Shown in pieces: positions 44,328 through 54,435 of a stretch of 64,000 nucleotides of DNA; position 1 is the stretch's first letter, and every line of letters begins with the position of its first letter. Origin of the DNA: Burkholderia lata (GTDB taxonomy: Bacteria; Pseudomonadota; Gammaproteobacteria; Burkholderiales; Burkholderiaceae); NCBI RefSeq assembly GCF_000012945.1, contig NC_007510.1, positions 1,674,001-1,738,000 on the forward strand, written 5' to 3'. Both the position numbers and the translations under genes were made by a program. The notes beneath the pieces were generated by a model that was given only the letters and a program-made list of their open reading frames with translations, ran no database searches and was not told the DNA's origin.

Positions 44328-45614
44328 TTATCGCATCTTGAGCCGTGTGCGCGCGACGAACAGCGCGGCGAGGCTCAACAGTGCGCAGCCCATCAGATAG
44401 AGCGCCGGCGACAACCGGTTGCCGGTCGCGCTGATCAGCCAGGTGATCACGAACGGCGCGAAGCCGCCGAACAGCGTGACGCCCGTGTTGTAGCTGACCG
44501 CGAGCCCCGTTGCACGGGTCTGCGACGGGAACAGCTCGGCCATCAGCGCCGGCAGCGCGCCGCAATACATCGCTTTCAGCGCACCGATCCAGACCAGGGC
44601 GGCGAGCATCGTCGCGAACGATGCGTGACGCGTGAGCCACGCGAACGTCGGGTACACGGTGACGAGCATCAGGACCGCCGCGACCGCCATCATGCGGATC
44701 CGCCCGGTGCGATCGGACAGGTGGCCGACGACCGGCGTGACGAGCGTGAGCACGAAGCCGGTCGCGAGCGTCGCCGCGAAGCCCGTCGATGCGGGCAGGC
44801 CGAGCTGCTTGATCGCATAGGTCGGCATGTACAGGATCATGTAGTTGATCGCGGTCGAGATCACGAGCGCGCCGATCGACAGCAGCACCCGCACCTTTTG
44901 TTCCGCGAACAACTCGCGCACCGGCGCTTCCGAGCGTGCCTGCGTCTTGAACTCGACGCCTTCGTCGACGTAGCGGCGGATGTACAGCCCGACCGGGCCG
45001 ATCGCGAGCCCGAACAGGAACGGCACGCGCCAGCCCCAGCTTTCGAGTTGCGCGGTCGTCAGCGTGGTGGTCAGCAACGCACCGAAGCCAGATGCGAGCA
45101 GCGTCGCAAGGCCCTGGCTCGCGAACTGCCAGCTCGACATGAAGCCGCGCCGCTGCGGTGCGTGCTCGACGAGGAATGCGGTCGAGCTCGCGAATTCACC
45201 GCCCGCGGAAAAGCCCTGCATCAACCGCGACAGCATGATCCCGAGCGGCGCGAGTATGCCGATCGATGCGTAGGTCGGCATCAGCGCGATCAGGAGCGTG
45301 CCGGCCATCATCATCGCGATCGACAGTAGCAGCGACGCCTTGCGGCCCGCGCGATCCGCGTATGCGCCGAGCACGAAGCCGCCGATCGGCCGGATCAGGT
45401 AGGAGAGCCCGAACGTGCCGAGCGTAAGCATCAGCGACGTCGCTTCGCTCGTCGCGGGGAAGAACAGCTTGGCGATCGTCACCGCGAAGAAGCCGTAGAC
45501 GATCAGGTCGAACCATTCGAGTGCATTGCCGATCGACGCCGCGAAGATGATGCGCCGGATCTTCGCGGCGCTGGGGCGGACGGCTTCCTGCGAGGTCAGG
45601 GTGGTCGTATTCAT
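44328..45614 (-). CDS. MFS metabolite:proton symporter (MHS family)
   Basis: 428 residues, 12 hydrophobic segments. IFAASIGNALEWFDLIVYGFFA and GFVLGAYADRAGRKASLL, then LMQGFSAGGEFASSTAFL, are hallmarks of the MHS family (citrate, alpha-ketoglutarate, proline/betaine, shikimate symporters). Its gene is 35 bp after the M20 peptidase gene on the same strand, so it probably imports the substrate or product of that enzyme. The start at 45614 excludes a long run of shadow sequence. Confidence 0.9.
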   Translation of the reverse strand: MNTTTLTSQEAVRPSAAKIRRIIFAASIGNALEWFDLIVYGFFAVTIAKLFFPATSEATSLMLTLGTFGLSYLIRPIGGFVLGAYADRAGRKASLLLSIAMMMAGTLLIALMPTYASIGILAPLGIMLSRLMQGFSAGGEFASSTAFLVEHAPQRRGFMSSWQFASQGLATLLASGFGALLTTTLTTAQLESWGWRVPFLFGLAIGPVGLYIRRYVDEGVEFKTQARSEAPVRELFAEQKVRVLLSIGALVISTAINYMILYMPTYAIKQLGLPASTGFAATLATGFVLTLVTPVVGHLSDRTGRIRMMAVAAVLMLVTVYPTFAWLTRHASFATMLAALVWIGALKAMYCGALPALMAELFPSQTRATGLAVSYNTGVTLFGGFAPFVITWLISATGNRLSPALYLMGCALLSLAALFVARTRLKMR

Positions 45615-45649
45615 CGTATGTGCAGGTCCCGTGAAAGGGGCGAAGCGCG

Positions 45650-47071
45650 TTACAGGGCGGCGCCGGCCGCGGCGGGCACCGCGCGGCGAACGGTCGGTGC
45701 GTCGTCGCCGAGATCCCAGAAGAGGCCGGCCATCATCTGCAGCCCCTCGCTGACGACGCTCGCGAGCAGGTGCTCGTCCGGCGCGTGCTGCGAGCACGCC
45801 GGGTACGAGTGCGGCACCCACAGCGTCGGCAGCCCGAGCGTGTCGGCGAACACTTCGTTCGGCAGCGTGCCGCCGAGATTCGGCAGGATCGCGGGCTTCT
45901 TGCCGGTGGTCCGCGCGAGCGACGCGACCGCCCAGCGAACCCACGGATCGTCCGGCGGCACGCGCGTCGCCGGGGCGCCGCGTTCGACGTCGATCTCGAT
46001 GTCGGCGAAGCCGTGCGCATCGAGGTGCGTGCGCAGATGCGTGTGCAGTGCTTCCCAGTCGGTGCCGACGACGAAGCGCAACTGGCAGTGCGCATACGCG
46101 GCGGGCGGGATCGCATTGACTGGGTGCTCGGGGTTGCCGGCCTTGAACGCGAGGATCTCGAACGTGTTCCAGCCGAACACGCGCTCGGGCGCGGTGAGGC
46201 CGGGCTCGCCCCAGTCGGCGTCGAGCGCTGGATCGCCGGGGCCGCCGCCGACGGAGAGATCGGCGAGCGCATCGCGCACGGCGGCCGGGATCGGCGGCGG
46301 ACGCAGCCCCGCGACGCGAATCGCGCCGCGCGCGTCGACGAGGCACGCGAGCGCGTGGGCGAGCACGATCGCCGGATTGCGCAGCAGCCCGCCCCAGTTG
46401 CCGGAGTGATGCGCGCCGTCGCGGGCGCGCAGGCTCAGCTTGAAATTGACCGAGCCGCGCGAGCCGAGGAAAACCGTGGGGCGCGCGGCGGCGATGCGCG
46501 GGCCGTCGGACGCGATCAGCACGTCGGCCGCGAGCGCGTCGCGCTCCTGGCGGCACAGCGCGTCGAGGCCCGGCGAACCCGTTTCCTCGCCCATCTCGAT
46601 CAGCAGCTTCGCATTGAAGCCGAGCCGGCCGCCGCGTGCGTCGAGCACGCTCGCCAGCGCGGCCAGGTTGATGGTGTGCTGGCCCTTGTTGTCGGCGCTG
46701 CCGCGGCCGTACCAGCGGTCGCCGTCGGCCGTCAGCGTCCACGGCGACAGCGGCGCGCGCCACTGCGCGTCGTAGCCACGCACGACGTCGCCGTGGCCGT
46801 AGATCAGCACGGTCGGCAGCGCGTCGTCTTCGTGGCGCGAGGCGAGCAGGAACGGGCCGCCGCCGTCGACGGGATTGTCGACGATCCGCGATGTGAAGCC
46901 GAGGCGCGCGGCCTCGGGGGCGATCTCGTCGGTCAGATACGCGCGCAGCGCGGCTTCGTTGCCGCTTTCCTGGCTTTCGGTGCGCAGGCCGACGCGGCGG
47001 CTCAGGGTCGTGAAGAACGCACCGGATTCGAACTGGTTCAGCGCGTGCTGGATGGCGGCGGTACGGCTCAA
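45650..47071 (-). CDS. M20-family metallopeptidase/amidohydrolase
   Basis: 473 residues of the ArgE/DapE/CPG2 superfamily. Metal-binding blocks: LIYGHGDVV (His, Asp), WYGRGSADNKGQ, IEMGEETGSPGL (Glu-Glu), and HSYPAC near the C-terminus; the lid domain starts at SVNFKLSLRARDGAHHSGNWGG. It hydrolyses an amide or dipeptide bond. The start is TTG at 47071, supported by AGGAG eight bases before; there is no ATG with a comparable site. Operon with the MHS transporter; LysR gene is divergent. Confidence 0.9.
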   Translation of the reverse strand: MSRTAAIQHALNQFESGAFFTTLSRRVGLRTESQESGNEAALRAYLTDEIAPEAARLGFTSRIVDNPVDGGGPFLLASRHEDDALPTVLIYGHGDVVRGYDAQWRAPLSPWTLTADGDRWYGRGSADNKGQHTINLAALASVLDARGGRLGFNAKLLIEMGEETGSPGLDALCRQERDALAADVLIASDGPRIAAARPTVFLGSRGSVNFKLSLRARDGAHHSGNWGGLLRNPAIVLAHALACLVDARGAIRVAGLRPPPIPAAVRDALADLSVGGGPGDPALDADWGEPGLTAPERVFGWNTFEILAFKAGNPEHPVNAIPPAAYAHCQLRFVVGTDWEALHTHLRTHLDAHGFADIEIDVERGAPATRVPPDDPWVRWAVASLARTTGKKPAILPNLGGTLPNEVFADTLGLPTLWVPHSYPACSQHAPDEHLLASVVSEGLQMMAGLFWDLGDDAPTVRRAVPAAAGAAL

Positions 47072-47237
47072 GTCGTGTCTCCTCTGTCGGGTTCGCTGCA
47101 CGCGCCGGATCGTGCCTGCAGCGTGAAGTGCGATCGATTCTAGAAAGCCGTTTTTTTTGTCACAATGATCGAATTTCGAACCTTTCTTTGCCGAAAAGGC
47201 AAAGCAGCGCGGCCAGCAGCCGGGCGGAGACAGAACG

Positions 47238-48191
47238 ATGGCGGCTTTCCTGCATGGCCTGGCGTTGCGGTATTTCGTCGAAGTGGCGCGCACCGGCTCG
47301 ATCAGCGACGCGTCCGCGCGGCTGCATGTGGCCGTATCGGCGATCAGCCGCCAGATCGCCAAACTGGAGAGCGAGCTCGGCGCACCGCTGTTCGAGCGCC
47401 GGCCGCGCGGGATGGCGCTGTCGGAGGCCGGCGAGCGGCTCCTGGCGTTCGCGCAGCGCAGCCTGCTGGAGGCCGAGCACGTGATGAAGGACATCGGCGG
47501 GCTCGATGCGCTGCACGGCAGCCTGCTGAAGATCGCGTGCTCGGAAGGGTTCGCGATCGACTTCCTGCCCGGCACGCTCGCCAGCTTCAAGGCGCGTCAT
47601 CCGGGCGTCGATTTCTCCGTGTGGGTGGTGTCGCCGGCGGACGCGACGCGGCGCGTGCGCGACGGCGATGTCGACATCGCGTTGAGTTTCAGCCTCGCGC
47701 CGGAGAAGGGCGTGCGCGTCGACCACACCGAGCGCGCGCCGATCTTCGCGCTGGTGCGGCACGACCATCCGCTCGCGACGCGCGAAGCGGTGTCGCTCGC
47801 CGATGTCGCGCGTCACCCGCACGTGCTGCCCGAGGCCGGCACGACAGTGCGCCAGCTGATCGACATCGCGTGCGCGCTCGACGGGCTGCTGCTCGAGCCC
47901 GAACTGACGAGCAACAACACGGCGGCGATGTACGGCTACGCGCGGCGCACGGGCGCGGTGATGTTCACGGGGCTGCTGTCGGTGCGCGACCGCTGCGCCG
48001 CGGACGGCTTCGTCGTCGTGCCCGTGACGAACCCGCAGCTGCGCGAGCGCAGCATCCAGGTGCAGACGATGGCGGGGCGCGATCTGCCGGCGTCGGTCCG
48101 CGCGTTCCGCGACCATCTGATCGACGCGATGCAGACTGCATCGGCGCCGCCGGCAGCCGCGCGCGGCCCGAGACGCCGGCCCGTGAGATAA
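47238..48191 (+). CDS. LysR-family transcriptional regulator
   Basis: 317 residues. N-terminal helix-turn-helix (LRYFVEVARTGSISDASARLHVAVSAISRQIAKLESELGAPLFERR, residues about 9-54) then the LysR substrate domain. It is divergent from the M20 peptidase-MHS transporter unit, 166 bp apart, the usual place for a LysR activator of that unit. The C-terminus ends in a basic tail. Confidence 0.9.
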   Translation: MAAFLHGLALRYFVEVARTGSISDASARLHVAVSAISRQIAKLESELGAPLFERRPRGMALSEAGERLLAFAQRSLLEAEHVMKDIGGLDALHGSLLKIACSEGFAIDFLPGTLASFKARHPGVDFSVWVVSPADATRRVRDGDVDIALSFSLAPEKGVRVDHTERAPIFALVRHDHPLATREAVSLADVARHPHVLPEAGTTVRQLIDIACALDGLLLEPELTSNNTAAMYGYARRTGAVMFTGLLSVRDRCAADGFVVVPVTNPQLRERSIQVQTMAGRDLPASVRAFRDHLIDAMQTASAPPAAARGPRRRPVR

Positions 48192-48255
48192 TCGTCAATC
48201 CGCCTTCCGTGCCCATGCGGCTTATCGAGCCGCATCGCCCCTGTTCGACGCCAAA

Positions 48256-49383
48256 TTGAAGAACCTGATTGTCACCCTCGATCGCGCCGGCGAGTTCGAC
48301 GAGATCATCGACGTGCGCACGCCGCTCGAGTTCGCCGAGGATCATATTCCGGGCGCGCTGAACGCGCCCGTGCTCAGCAACGAGGAGCGCGTGCTCGTCG
48401 GTACGATGTACCGCCAGGTGTCGCCCTACGAGGCGACGCGCGTCGGCGCGGCCATCGTCGCGCGCAACATCGCCCGCCATCTCGACACGACGTTCGCCGA
48501 CCGGCCGCGCAACTGGCGGCCGCTGATCTACTGCTGGCGCGGCGGCAAGCGCTCGGGCTCGATGACGACCTGGTTCAACCTGATCGGCTGGAAGGCGCGC
48601 CAGCTCGACGGCGGCTACAAGGCTTACCGCCAGTCGGTGTGCGCGACGCTCGACTCGCTGCCGACGCGCTTTCGCTACATCGCGCTCGTCGGCCATACGG
48701 GTTGCGGCAAGACGCGCCTGCTGAACGCACTGGGCGAAGTGGGCGCGCAGACGCTCGATCTCGAGGCGCTTGCGTGCCATCGCGGTTCGCTGCTCGGTGC
48801 ATTGCCGGGCAAGCCGCAGCCGGCGCAGAAGGGGTTCGACTCCGGGCTCGTCGAGACACTTGGACGTTTCGACCCCGAATGGCCGGTGTTCGTCGAGTCG
48901 GAAAGCCGCCGGATCGGGCTCGTGCAGTTGCCGATCGCGTTGATCGAAGCGTTTCACGCCGGGCCGTGGGTGCATGTCGACGCGGCACACGACGAGCGCA
49001 TCGCGTTCCTCCTCGACGATTACGCACACCTGTTCGACGAACCGAACGCGTTCAAGGCACAGCTCCATCGGCTGATCGGACTGCATAGCCGCGAGCAGGT
49101 CACGCACTGGAAGGCGCTGATCGATGCGGATGCACGGGCCGAACTGTTCACCGAGCTGATCGACAAGCATTACGATCCCGCCTATGCGCGCACCTATCGC
49201 GCGACGTACAACAAGCCGAACCGGGCGCTGACGTTCACGTTCCGCCCCAACGCCGCCGACGGGCGCGATCAGGCGCGTGTGCTGCTGGCCGAACTCGCGC
49301 AAGCCGGGTTGCCCGCATCGGCCGCGCTGGCCGCAGGCGCGAAGCCCGCAACCGACCAAGACCAATCGACGACCACACGATGA
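48256..49383 (+). CDS. selU: tRNA 2-selenouridine synthase
   Basis: 375 residues. The N-terminal rhodanese domain (DEIIDVRTPLEFAEDHIPGALNAPV; catalytic Cys in LIYCWRGGKRSGSM) is followed by a P-loop domain (ALVGHTGCGKTRLL). It replaces sulfur by selenium in 2-thiouridine of tRNA wobble positions, using selenophosphate from SelD, which is not in this window. I take TTG at 48256 as start because no ATG lies in frame before the rhodanese domain; the ribosome-binding site is weak. Its stop overlaps the permease start by ATGA. Confidence 0.9.
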   Translation: MKNLIVTLDRAGEFDEIIDVRTPLEFAEDHIPGALNAPVLSNEERVLVGTMYRQVSPYEATRVGAAIVARNIARHLDTTFADRPRNWRPLIYCWRGGKRSGSMTTWFNLIGWKARQLDGGYKAYRQSVCATLDSLPTRFRYIALVGHTGCGKTRLLNALGEVGAQTLDLEALACHRGSLLGALPGKPQPAQKGFDSGLVETLGRFDPEWPVFVESESRRIGLVQLPIALIEAFHAGPWVHVDAAHDERIAFLLDDYAHLFDEPNAFKAQLHRLIGLHSREQVTHWKALIDADARAELFTELIDKHYDPAYARTYRATYNKPNRALTFTFRPNAADGRDQARVLLAELAQAGLPASAALAAGAKPATDQDQSTTTR

Positions 49384-50438
49384 CGACCACACGCGCCCAA
49401 CCCAGTCCGGCCCTCGGCTGGATGACCTTCCTGCTGATTGCGGTCGCGGGCCTGTTCTATGTGAAATGGTTCCCGTACTACAACAAGGCGTTCGTTGCCG
49501 CCGAGCATCATTCGATCGGCCAGTCGATCCTGATGGGCACGTCGGCAACCGCGCCCGAGCCGTCGCTGAAGGCCGCGCTCGACTACGCGTGGGCGTACGG
49601 CAAGGCGATCTGGCAGGCGATGGTGCTGGGCCTGCTGCTCGGTTCGGCCGTGCAGGCGCTGCTGCCCGCACACTGGGTCGCGCGCGTGCTCGGCCGCACC
49701 GGCTTCGGCAGCGTTGCCGCGGGCGGTTTGCTGTCGCTGCCCGGCATGATGTGCACGTGCTGTGCGGCGCCGGTCGTCGCGGGGCTGCGTGCGCGCCATG
49801 CATCGCCGGGCGGGGCGGTCGCGTTCTGGCTCGGCAACACGGTGCTGAACCCGGCGGCGCTGGTGTTCATGGGCTTCGTGCTCGGCTGGCACTGGAGCGC
49901 GCTGCGCCTCGTGCTCGGCGTCGCGATGGTGTTCGGGATCGGCTATCTGCTGAACCGCATCGCACGCCCTGAAGACCGCAGCATCGACGATGCGCAGCTC
50001 GCCGCGCTGGCGGCAGAGCAGGCCGCGGCCGGCAATCCGTTCGTCCGCTGGGTGAAGCTGCTGGCGCGCATGGCCGTGCGGCTCGTGCCCGAATACATCG
50101 TGCTCGTGCTGCTGCTCGGCGCCGCGCGTGCGTGGCTGTTCCCGCATATCGGCCCGGACATCGGCAATCATCTTGGCTGGATCGTCGCGTTCGCGGTCGC
50201 GGGCATGCTGTTCGTGATCCCGACGGCCGGCGAGGTGCCGATCATCCAGGCGATGCTGTCGCTCGGCATGGGCGTCGGCCCGGCTGCCGCGCTGCTGATG
50301 ACGCTGCCGCCGATCAGCGTGCCGTCGCTCGCGATGCTCGCGCGTTCGTTCAAGCCTTACATGCTGGCCATCGTCGCGATCCTCGTCGTCGTGTTCGGGA
50401 TCGCGAGCGGCCTGCTCGCGATCGCGCTCGGGTTCTGA
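49380..50438 (+). CDS. Permease of the ArsP/DUF318 family, coupled to selU
   Basis: 352 residues, about eight hydrophobic segments. A cysteine-rich stretch LPGMMCTCCAAPVVAGL lies in the first half; the second half has VIPTAGEVPIIQAM. The family (PF03773) includes ArsP methylarsenite exporters and uncharacterised permeases. ATGA overlap with selU implies translation in step with a selenium-tRNA enzyme. A role with selenium or arsenic species is inference; no arsenic genes are nearby. Confidence 0.82.
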   Translation: MTTTRAQPSPALGWMTFLLIAVAGLFYVKWFPYYNKAFVAAEHHSIGQSILMGTSATAPEPSLKAALDYAWAYGKAIWQAMVLGLLLGSAVQALLPAHWVARVLGRTGFGSVAAGGLLSLPGMMCTCCAAPVVAGLRARHASPGGAVAFWLGNTVLNPAALVFMGFVLGWHWSALRLVLGVAMVFGIGYLLNRIARPEDRSIDDAQLAALAAEQAAAGNPFVRWVKLLARMAVRLVPEYIVLVLLLGAARAWLFPHIGPDIGNHLGWIVAFAVAGMLFVIPTAGEVPIIQAMLSLGMGVGPAAALLMTLPPISVPSLAMLARSFKPYMLAIVAILVVVFGIASGLLAIALGF

Positions 50439-50539
50439 CGCGCGCAAGCGGCGCGCTCAACGGGCGCAATCGTCGTATTCATCCGGCGCCGCCGTTTCAC
50501 GTGAGCGGCGCCATTTACAAGAAGCAAACAGGAAAACGC

Positions 50540-50962
50540 ATGACCCAACCGAAGATCCATCCTCGACTCGAAAAGGCGCTGACGCGCGGCGATCTCGCGA
50601 TCCGCCAGGCCAATTCCGCGCGGGCGACTGCCGTGCTGAACGCACTCGGCACGATGATCATCGAGGCCTCCGCAACGATCGGCGTCGACGCCAGCATCGA
50701 CATTCCGCAGGGCGACCGCATTTACGATCCGGTCAACGGCCTGTGGCCGCAGAAGATGCTGGTGTCGTTCGACGGCCCGGTGGACGAAGCCGACAAGGAA
50801 GAGCTGCGCTCGGTCTATCTGGTTGCCGACGATCCGGGCACGCAGTTCCGCGTCGAATGGCATCGTGCGGACGGCAAGCTCGGCCGCCAGGAAGGTGGCC
50901 CGCTCGCGACCGTCGCGTTCCTGACCGACGTCGAAATCCCGTGGAGCGACGACGACGAGTAA
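50540..50962 (+). CDS. Conserved hypothetical protein
   Basis: 140 residues, soluble, acidic C-terminus (VEIPWSDDDE). AGGAAAACGC precedes the ATG. The middle ASIDIPQGDRIYDPVNGLWPQKMLVSFDGP and YLVADDPGTQFRVEWHRADG suggests a beta-rich fold. No family assigned. Confidence 0.72.
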   Translation: MTQPKIHPRLEKALTRGDLAIRQANSARATAVLNALGTMIIEASATIGVDASIDIPQGDRIYDPVNGLWPQKMLVSFDGPVDEADKEELRSVYLVADDPGTQFRVEWHRADGKLGRQEGGPLATVAFLTDVEIPWSDDDE

Positions 50963-50999
50963 CGTCGTCGCATGAAGCCGGCGCCCGGTGTGCCGGCCA

Positions 51000-51833
51000 T
51001 CAGCGCATCATCCGCCGCCGGAACAGCCATGCGGACAGCAGGAAGCCGCCGACCGCGTAGCCGGCGAGCACCGCGACATGCAGCGCGACGTCGGTCGCCG
51101 GCCGGCCGAGCATCGCGGGCCGGATCAGCTCGACAGCGTTCGCGAGCGGCAGCGCCTGCGCCGCATGCTGCGCGATCGGCGGCAACTGCGTGATCGGGAA
51201 GAACACGCCCGACAGCAGCAGCATCGGCGTCAGCACGAGCGTCTGATAAAACATGAAGAAATCGTAGGACGGCGCGAGCGCCGTGACGATCATCGCGATG
51301 CTGGCAAACGCGAGGCCCGCGAGCGCGATCACGGGCAGCGCCACGAGCATCGACGGAAACTGCGCATAGCCGAGCGCCCCCGCGACGAGCATGATCGCGG
51401 CCCCCGACAGCATCGCCTTGCTGGCCCCCCAGATGATCTCGCCGAGCACGATGTCGCCGAGCGCGAGCGGCGTATGCATGATCGCTTCCCACGTGCGCTG
51501 CACGTGCATCCGCGAGAATCCCGAATACATCGACTCGAAGCTCGCGGACATCATCACGCTCGACCCGACCGTGCCGGCCGCGAGGAACGCGATATACGAC
51601 ACGCCGTCGACATGGCCGAGCATCAGCCCGAGCCCGAACCCCAACCCGAACAGATAGATCATCGGATCGGCAAGATTGCCGAACATCGACGCGAGCGCGA
51701 GCTTGCGCCAGACGAGATAGTTGCGCCGCCAGACGGCGATCCAGTTGGTCGCGTTCGCAGGCATGGCGATCGCGAAACGTGACACGCGCGGTGTTGCCGA
51801 CGGTGCGGCGGCGGAATAGTTGCGGACGTCCAT
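51000..51833 (-). CDS. nodJ: NodJ-type ABC-2 transporter permease
   Basis: 277 residues, six hydrophobic segments and the ABC-2 signature ([36 protein letters not shown]). It pairs with the NodI-type ATPase encoded 6 bp upstream. NodJ in rhizobia exports Nod factors; this chromosome shows no nodABC, so the substrate here must be another lipid or oligosaccharide. The name nodJ is by homology only. Confidence 0.88.
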   Translation of the reverse strand: MDVRNYSAAAPSATPRVSRFAIAMPANATNWIAVWRRNYLVWRKLALASMFGNLADPMIYLFGLGFGLGLMLGHVDGVSYIAFLAAGTVGSSVMMSASFESMYSGFSRMHVQRTWEAIMHTPLALGDIVLGEIIWGASKAMLSGAAIMLVAGALGYAQFPSMLVALPVIALAGLAFASIAMIVTALAPSYDFFMFYQTLVLTPMLLLSGVFFPITQLPPIAQHAAQALPLANAVELIRPAMLGRPATDVALHVAVLAGYAVGGFLLSAWLFRRRMMR

Positions 51834-51839
51834 GATCGA

Positions 51840-52754
51840 TCAGTCCTGCATTTCGCGGCCCGTGAGCCGCAGGAACACATCTTCAAGATTGGCCGGGCGA
51901 TGCAGATAGCGCAACCCCGTGCGACCCTTGAGTCGCGCACGGAGCGGTTCCGGATCGCTCACGTAGCAGAACAGGGTCTCGCCGCTGATCTCGGTGTGCT
52001 TCGCGAACGCCGACAGCTCGTCGCGCAGCGTGGCCGGATCGGGCCCGTAGATCTCGATCACGTCGCAGCCGATCTCCGATTCGATCAGCGCGTGCGGCGC
52101 GCCTTCGGCGATCTTGCGGCCTTCCTCGATCACGCACAGGCGGTCGCACAGGCGCTCGGCTTCTTCCATGAAGTGCGTGGTGATCAGGATCGTCTTGCCG
52201 CGCGCGAGCAGCGAGCGCAGCCGCTCCCACATGAGGTGACGCGCCTGCGGGTCGAGACCCGTCGTCGGCTCGTCGAGCACCAGCACATCGGGATCGTTGA
52301 CGAGCGCGCGTGCCAGCGTCAGGCGGCGCTTCATGCCGCCCGACAGCTCGCCGACCTTCGCATCGGCCTTGTTCTCGAGCTTCGCGAATTCGAGCAGCGG
52401 CTTCACGAGCGCGTGCGCAGCCTGCGCCGACATGCCGAAATAGCGGCCGAACACGAGCAGGTTCTCGCGCACGGTGAAGTCGGGGTCGAGATTGTCGAAC
52501 TGCGGGACGACCCCGACGCGCTGGCGTGCATGCCGTGCACGCGATGGAACCGGTTCGCCGCAGAGCGAAATGGTGCCTGCATCGGGATGCGTGAGACCGA
52601 GCAGCATTTTCAGCGTGGTGGTCTTGCCGGCGCCGTTCGGCCCGAGCAGGCCGTAGCATTCGCCGGCCTGGACGGTGAAGGACAGGCCGTTGACGACGAG
52701 CTTGTCGCCAAAGCGCTTTTCGACGTTCCGGAAATCAATCGGTGCAACGGGCAT
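51840..52754 (-). CDS. nodI: NodI-type ABC transporter ATP-binding protein
   Basis: 304 residues. Walker [17 protein letters not shown], signature [19 protein letters not shown] and Walker [14 protein letters not shown] are intact, and the C-terminal regulatory part ends [17 protein letters not shown] as in drug-resistance-type ABC ATPases. Start could be 52760 or 52754; the latter gives the usual family length. Neither has a clear ribosome-binding site. Pairs with the permease downstream. Confidence 0.92.
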   Translation of the reverse strand: MPVAPIDFRNVEKRFGDKLVVNGLSFTVQAGECYGLLGPNGAGKTTTLKMLLGLTHPDAGTISLCGEPVPSRARHARQRVGVVPQFDNLDPDFTVRENLLVFGRYFGMSAQAAHALVKPLLEFAKLENKADAKVGELSGGMKRRLTLARALVNDPDVLVLDEPTTGLDPQARHLMWERLRSLLARGKTILITTHFMEEAERLCDRLCVIEEGRKIAEGAPHALIESEIGCDVIEIYGPDPATLRDELSAFAKHTEISGETLFCYVSDPEPLRARLKGRTGLRYLHRPANLEDVFLRLTGREMQD

Positions 52755-53091
52755 GGGCATGTTGTCGTTGTAAGCGGGCGCGGAAGCGTTCCGCTGCCGC
52801 ATGCGTGGCCGGTTGGCGAACCGATCGGACGATTGCGTGTCACACGGGCATGACCGAAGCGCACGACGCCGGCGCCTGACGGCCCGCTGGAGTACGAACG
52901 GGCCATTCTAGTGCATCGGTTGCGTCTCTTCAGGGCATGCCTGCACGGTGCGATGCATGTACGCACCGATCGTGCACTGCATCATCGCGCACGCGCCGAG
53001 CGGGGCGAATCAGCGTTTTCCATCCCTTGCGTCCTGAATTGCGGCGCACCATGATGAATGCGTAGGCTCGGTGTTGCGATAGGGAGGTTTC

Positions 53092-53589
53092 ATGGCTAGC
53101 TACAACAAGATTTTGCTGTGTTACGACGGCACGCTCGAAGGACGCAAGGCACTGCGCTGCGGCGCCAACCTCGCGATGGACCTGAAGGCCGAGACGCATT
53201 TGCTGTCGGTGGTCGACATGCGCTCGAGCATTGCACAGAGCGCGGGTTTGCTGACCGACGTCGCGTGCGGCCGGTTCGAGGAAACCGCGCGTGAAATCCT
53301 GCAGGAAGGGGTGAACTGGCTGCGCGAGCGCGGCGTGCAGGCCGAAGGCCATTTCGCGTTCGGCTATCCGATCGACGAAATCGCGAATCTCGCGACGGAG
53401 CTGCAAGCCGACCTCGTCGTCGTCGGCCATCGGTGCCGCAGCGGGCTGTCGAGATGGTGGATGGGCTCGGGCAATACGCAACTGCTCGATCGCGTGAATT
53501 GCAGCATTCTGGTTGCGTGTTCGTCGGCGCAGGAGCAGAAGGCCGAAATCGCGCGCGAGCGCGAAGCGGCCACGGCGAACGGCAAATGA
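53092..53589 (+). CDS. Universal stress protein (UspA family)
   Basis: 165 residues. YNKILLCYDGTLEGRKALRCGANLA opens the fold and the ATP-binding motif is VVGHRCRSGLSRWWMGSGNTQLLDRVNCSILVA, with GxxGxG-like loops. GGGAGG lies just before the ATG. Probably induced by stress; partner unknown. Confidence 0.9.
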   Translation: MASYNKILLCYDGTLEGRKALRCGANLAMDLKAETHLLSVVDMRSSIAQSAGLLTDVACGRFEETAREILQEGVNWLRERGVQAEGHFAFGYPIDEIANLATELQADLVVVGHRCRSGLSRWWMGSGNTQLLDRVNCSILVACSSAQEQKAEIAREREAATANGK

Positions 53590-53686
53590 CCCAATGATGC
53601 GATGACTGCCTGACCGGCGAATCGCGCCGGTCAGGCGTCGTGCCACGTCCGTGGTGCGGGCGCCGACCGCGGCCAGTCAAGGCATG

Positions 53687-54406
53687 TCAAGCGTGCAGGT
53701 CGATCGCGGACAACTTCCACGAGAACAGGCCGAAGCGGTGGAAGATCGCCGCATAGCGCGTGCCGTCGGCACTGCGCTGGTAGGTCACGACGAATTCATC
53801 GATATTCCGGTAGCCGGCACTGGTTTGCTGCTGGTGCGGCGCATGCGTTGCATCGACCGCACTGGCCGGTGCGGCAGCGGCGGGTGGTTGCGATGATGCA
53901 GCCGCGGTGGCCGTGTTGCTGCCCGAAGCGGCCGCGCTTGCCGGAGCCGGATTGGCAGCGGGTGCGGCCGGCGTGTTGCCCGGGGCATTGCTGCCTGGCG
54001 GCAGATTCGACCATTCAGGTGGACGCTCGCCCGGATTGCCACGCGGCGGCAAGCCGCTCATCAGCGCGGCTACGCCCTCCGGGGTGGCGTACGCATCGAC
54101 CAGCGGGCCGATCAGTGCGGACCCGATCAATGCGCCGATCACCGCGAACGGATTGTTCTTCTTCACCGCGTCGATCCGGCGCATCAACTCTTCCGTGACC
54201 TGCTGCTTCAGGCTGATGCGCAGCGACGGGAAATCGACATATTCACTGATCGCCTGCGCATCGCGCGCATCGATCGCCGATTTCAGGCGACCGAGCGCGA
54301 CGTACGGCGACGCGTAGGCATAACCGATCGCCGCAATGATGGCGACGGCCAGCACGACGATCAACAGGGGCTTGAGCCGCCATTTGCGGCCCGAAGATCC
54401 GGTCAC
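53687..54406 (-). CDS. DUF2939-family membrane-anchored protein
   Basis: 239 residues. A single N-terminal helix (LKPLLIVVLAVAIIAAIGYAYASPYVAL) anchors it; the following DUF2939 region has LKSAIDARDAQAISEYVDFPSLRISLKQQV. A long Ala/Pro/Ser/Gln low-complexity linker leads to a C-terminal domain (IDEFVVTYQRSADGTRYAAIFHRFGLFSWKLSAI). GTG start at 54406 is supported by GGAGG just upstream. Function unknown. Confidence 0.78.
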   Translation of the reverse strand: MTGSSGRKWRLKPLLIVVLAVAIIAAIGYAYASPYVALGRLKSAIDARDAQAISEYVDFPSLRISLKQQVTEELMRRIDAVKKNNPFAVIGALIGSALIGPLVDAYATPEGVAALMSGLPPRGNPGERPPEWSNLPPGSNAPGNTPAAPAANPAPASAAASGSNTATAAASSQPPAAAAPASAVDATHAPHQQQTSAGYRNIDEFVVTYQRSADGTRYAAIFHRFGLFSWKLSAIDLHA

Positions 54407-54435
54407 GTTGCCTCCGGTGCGGGGATGTTCCGCAA

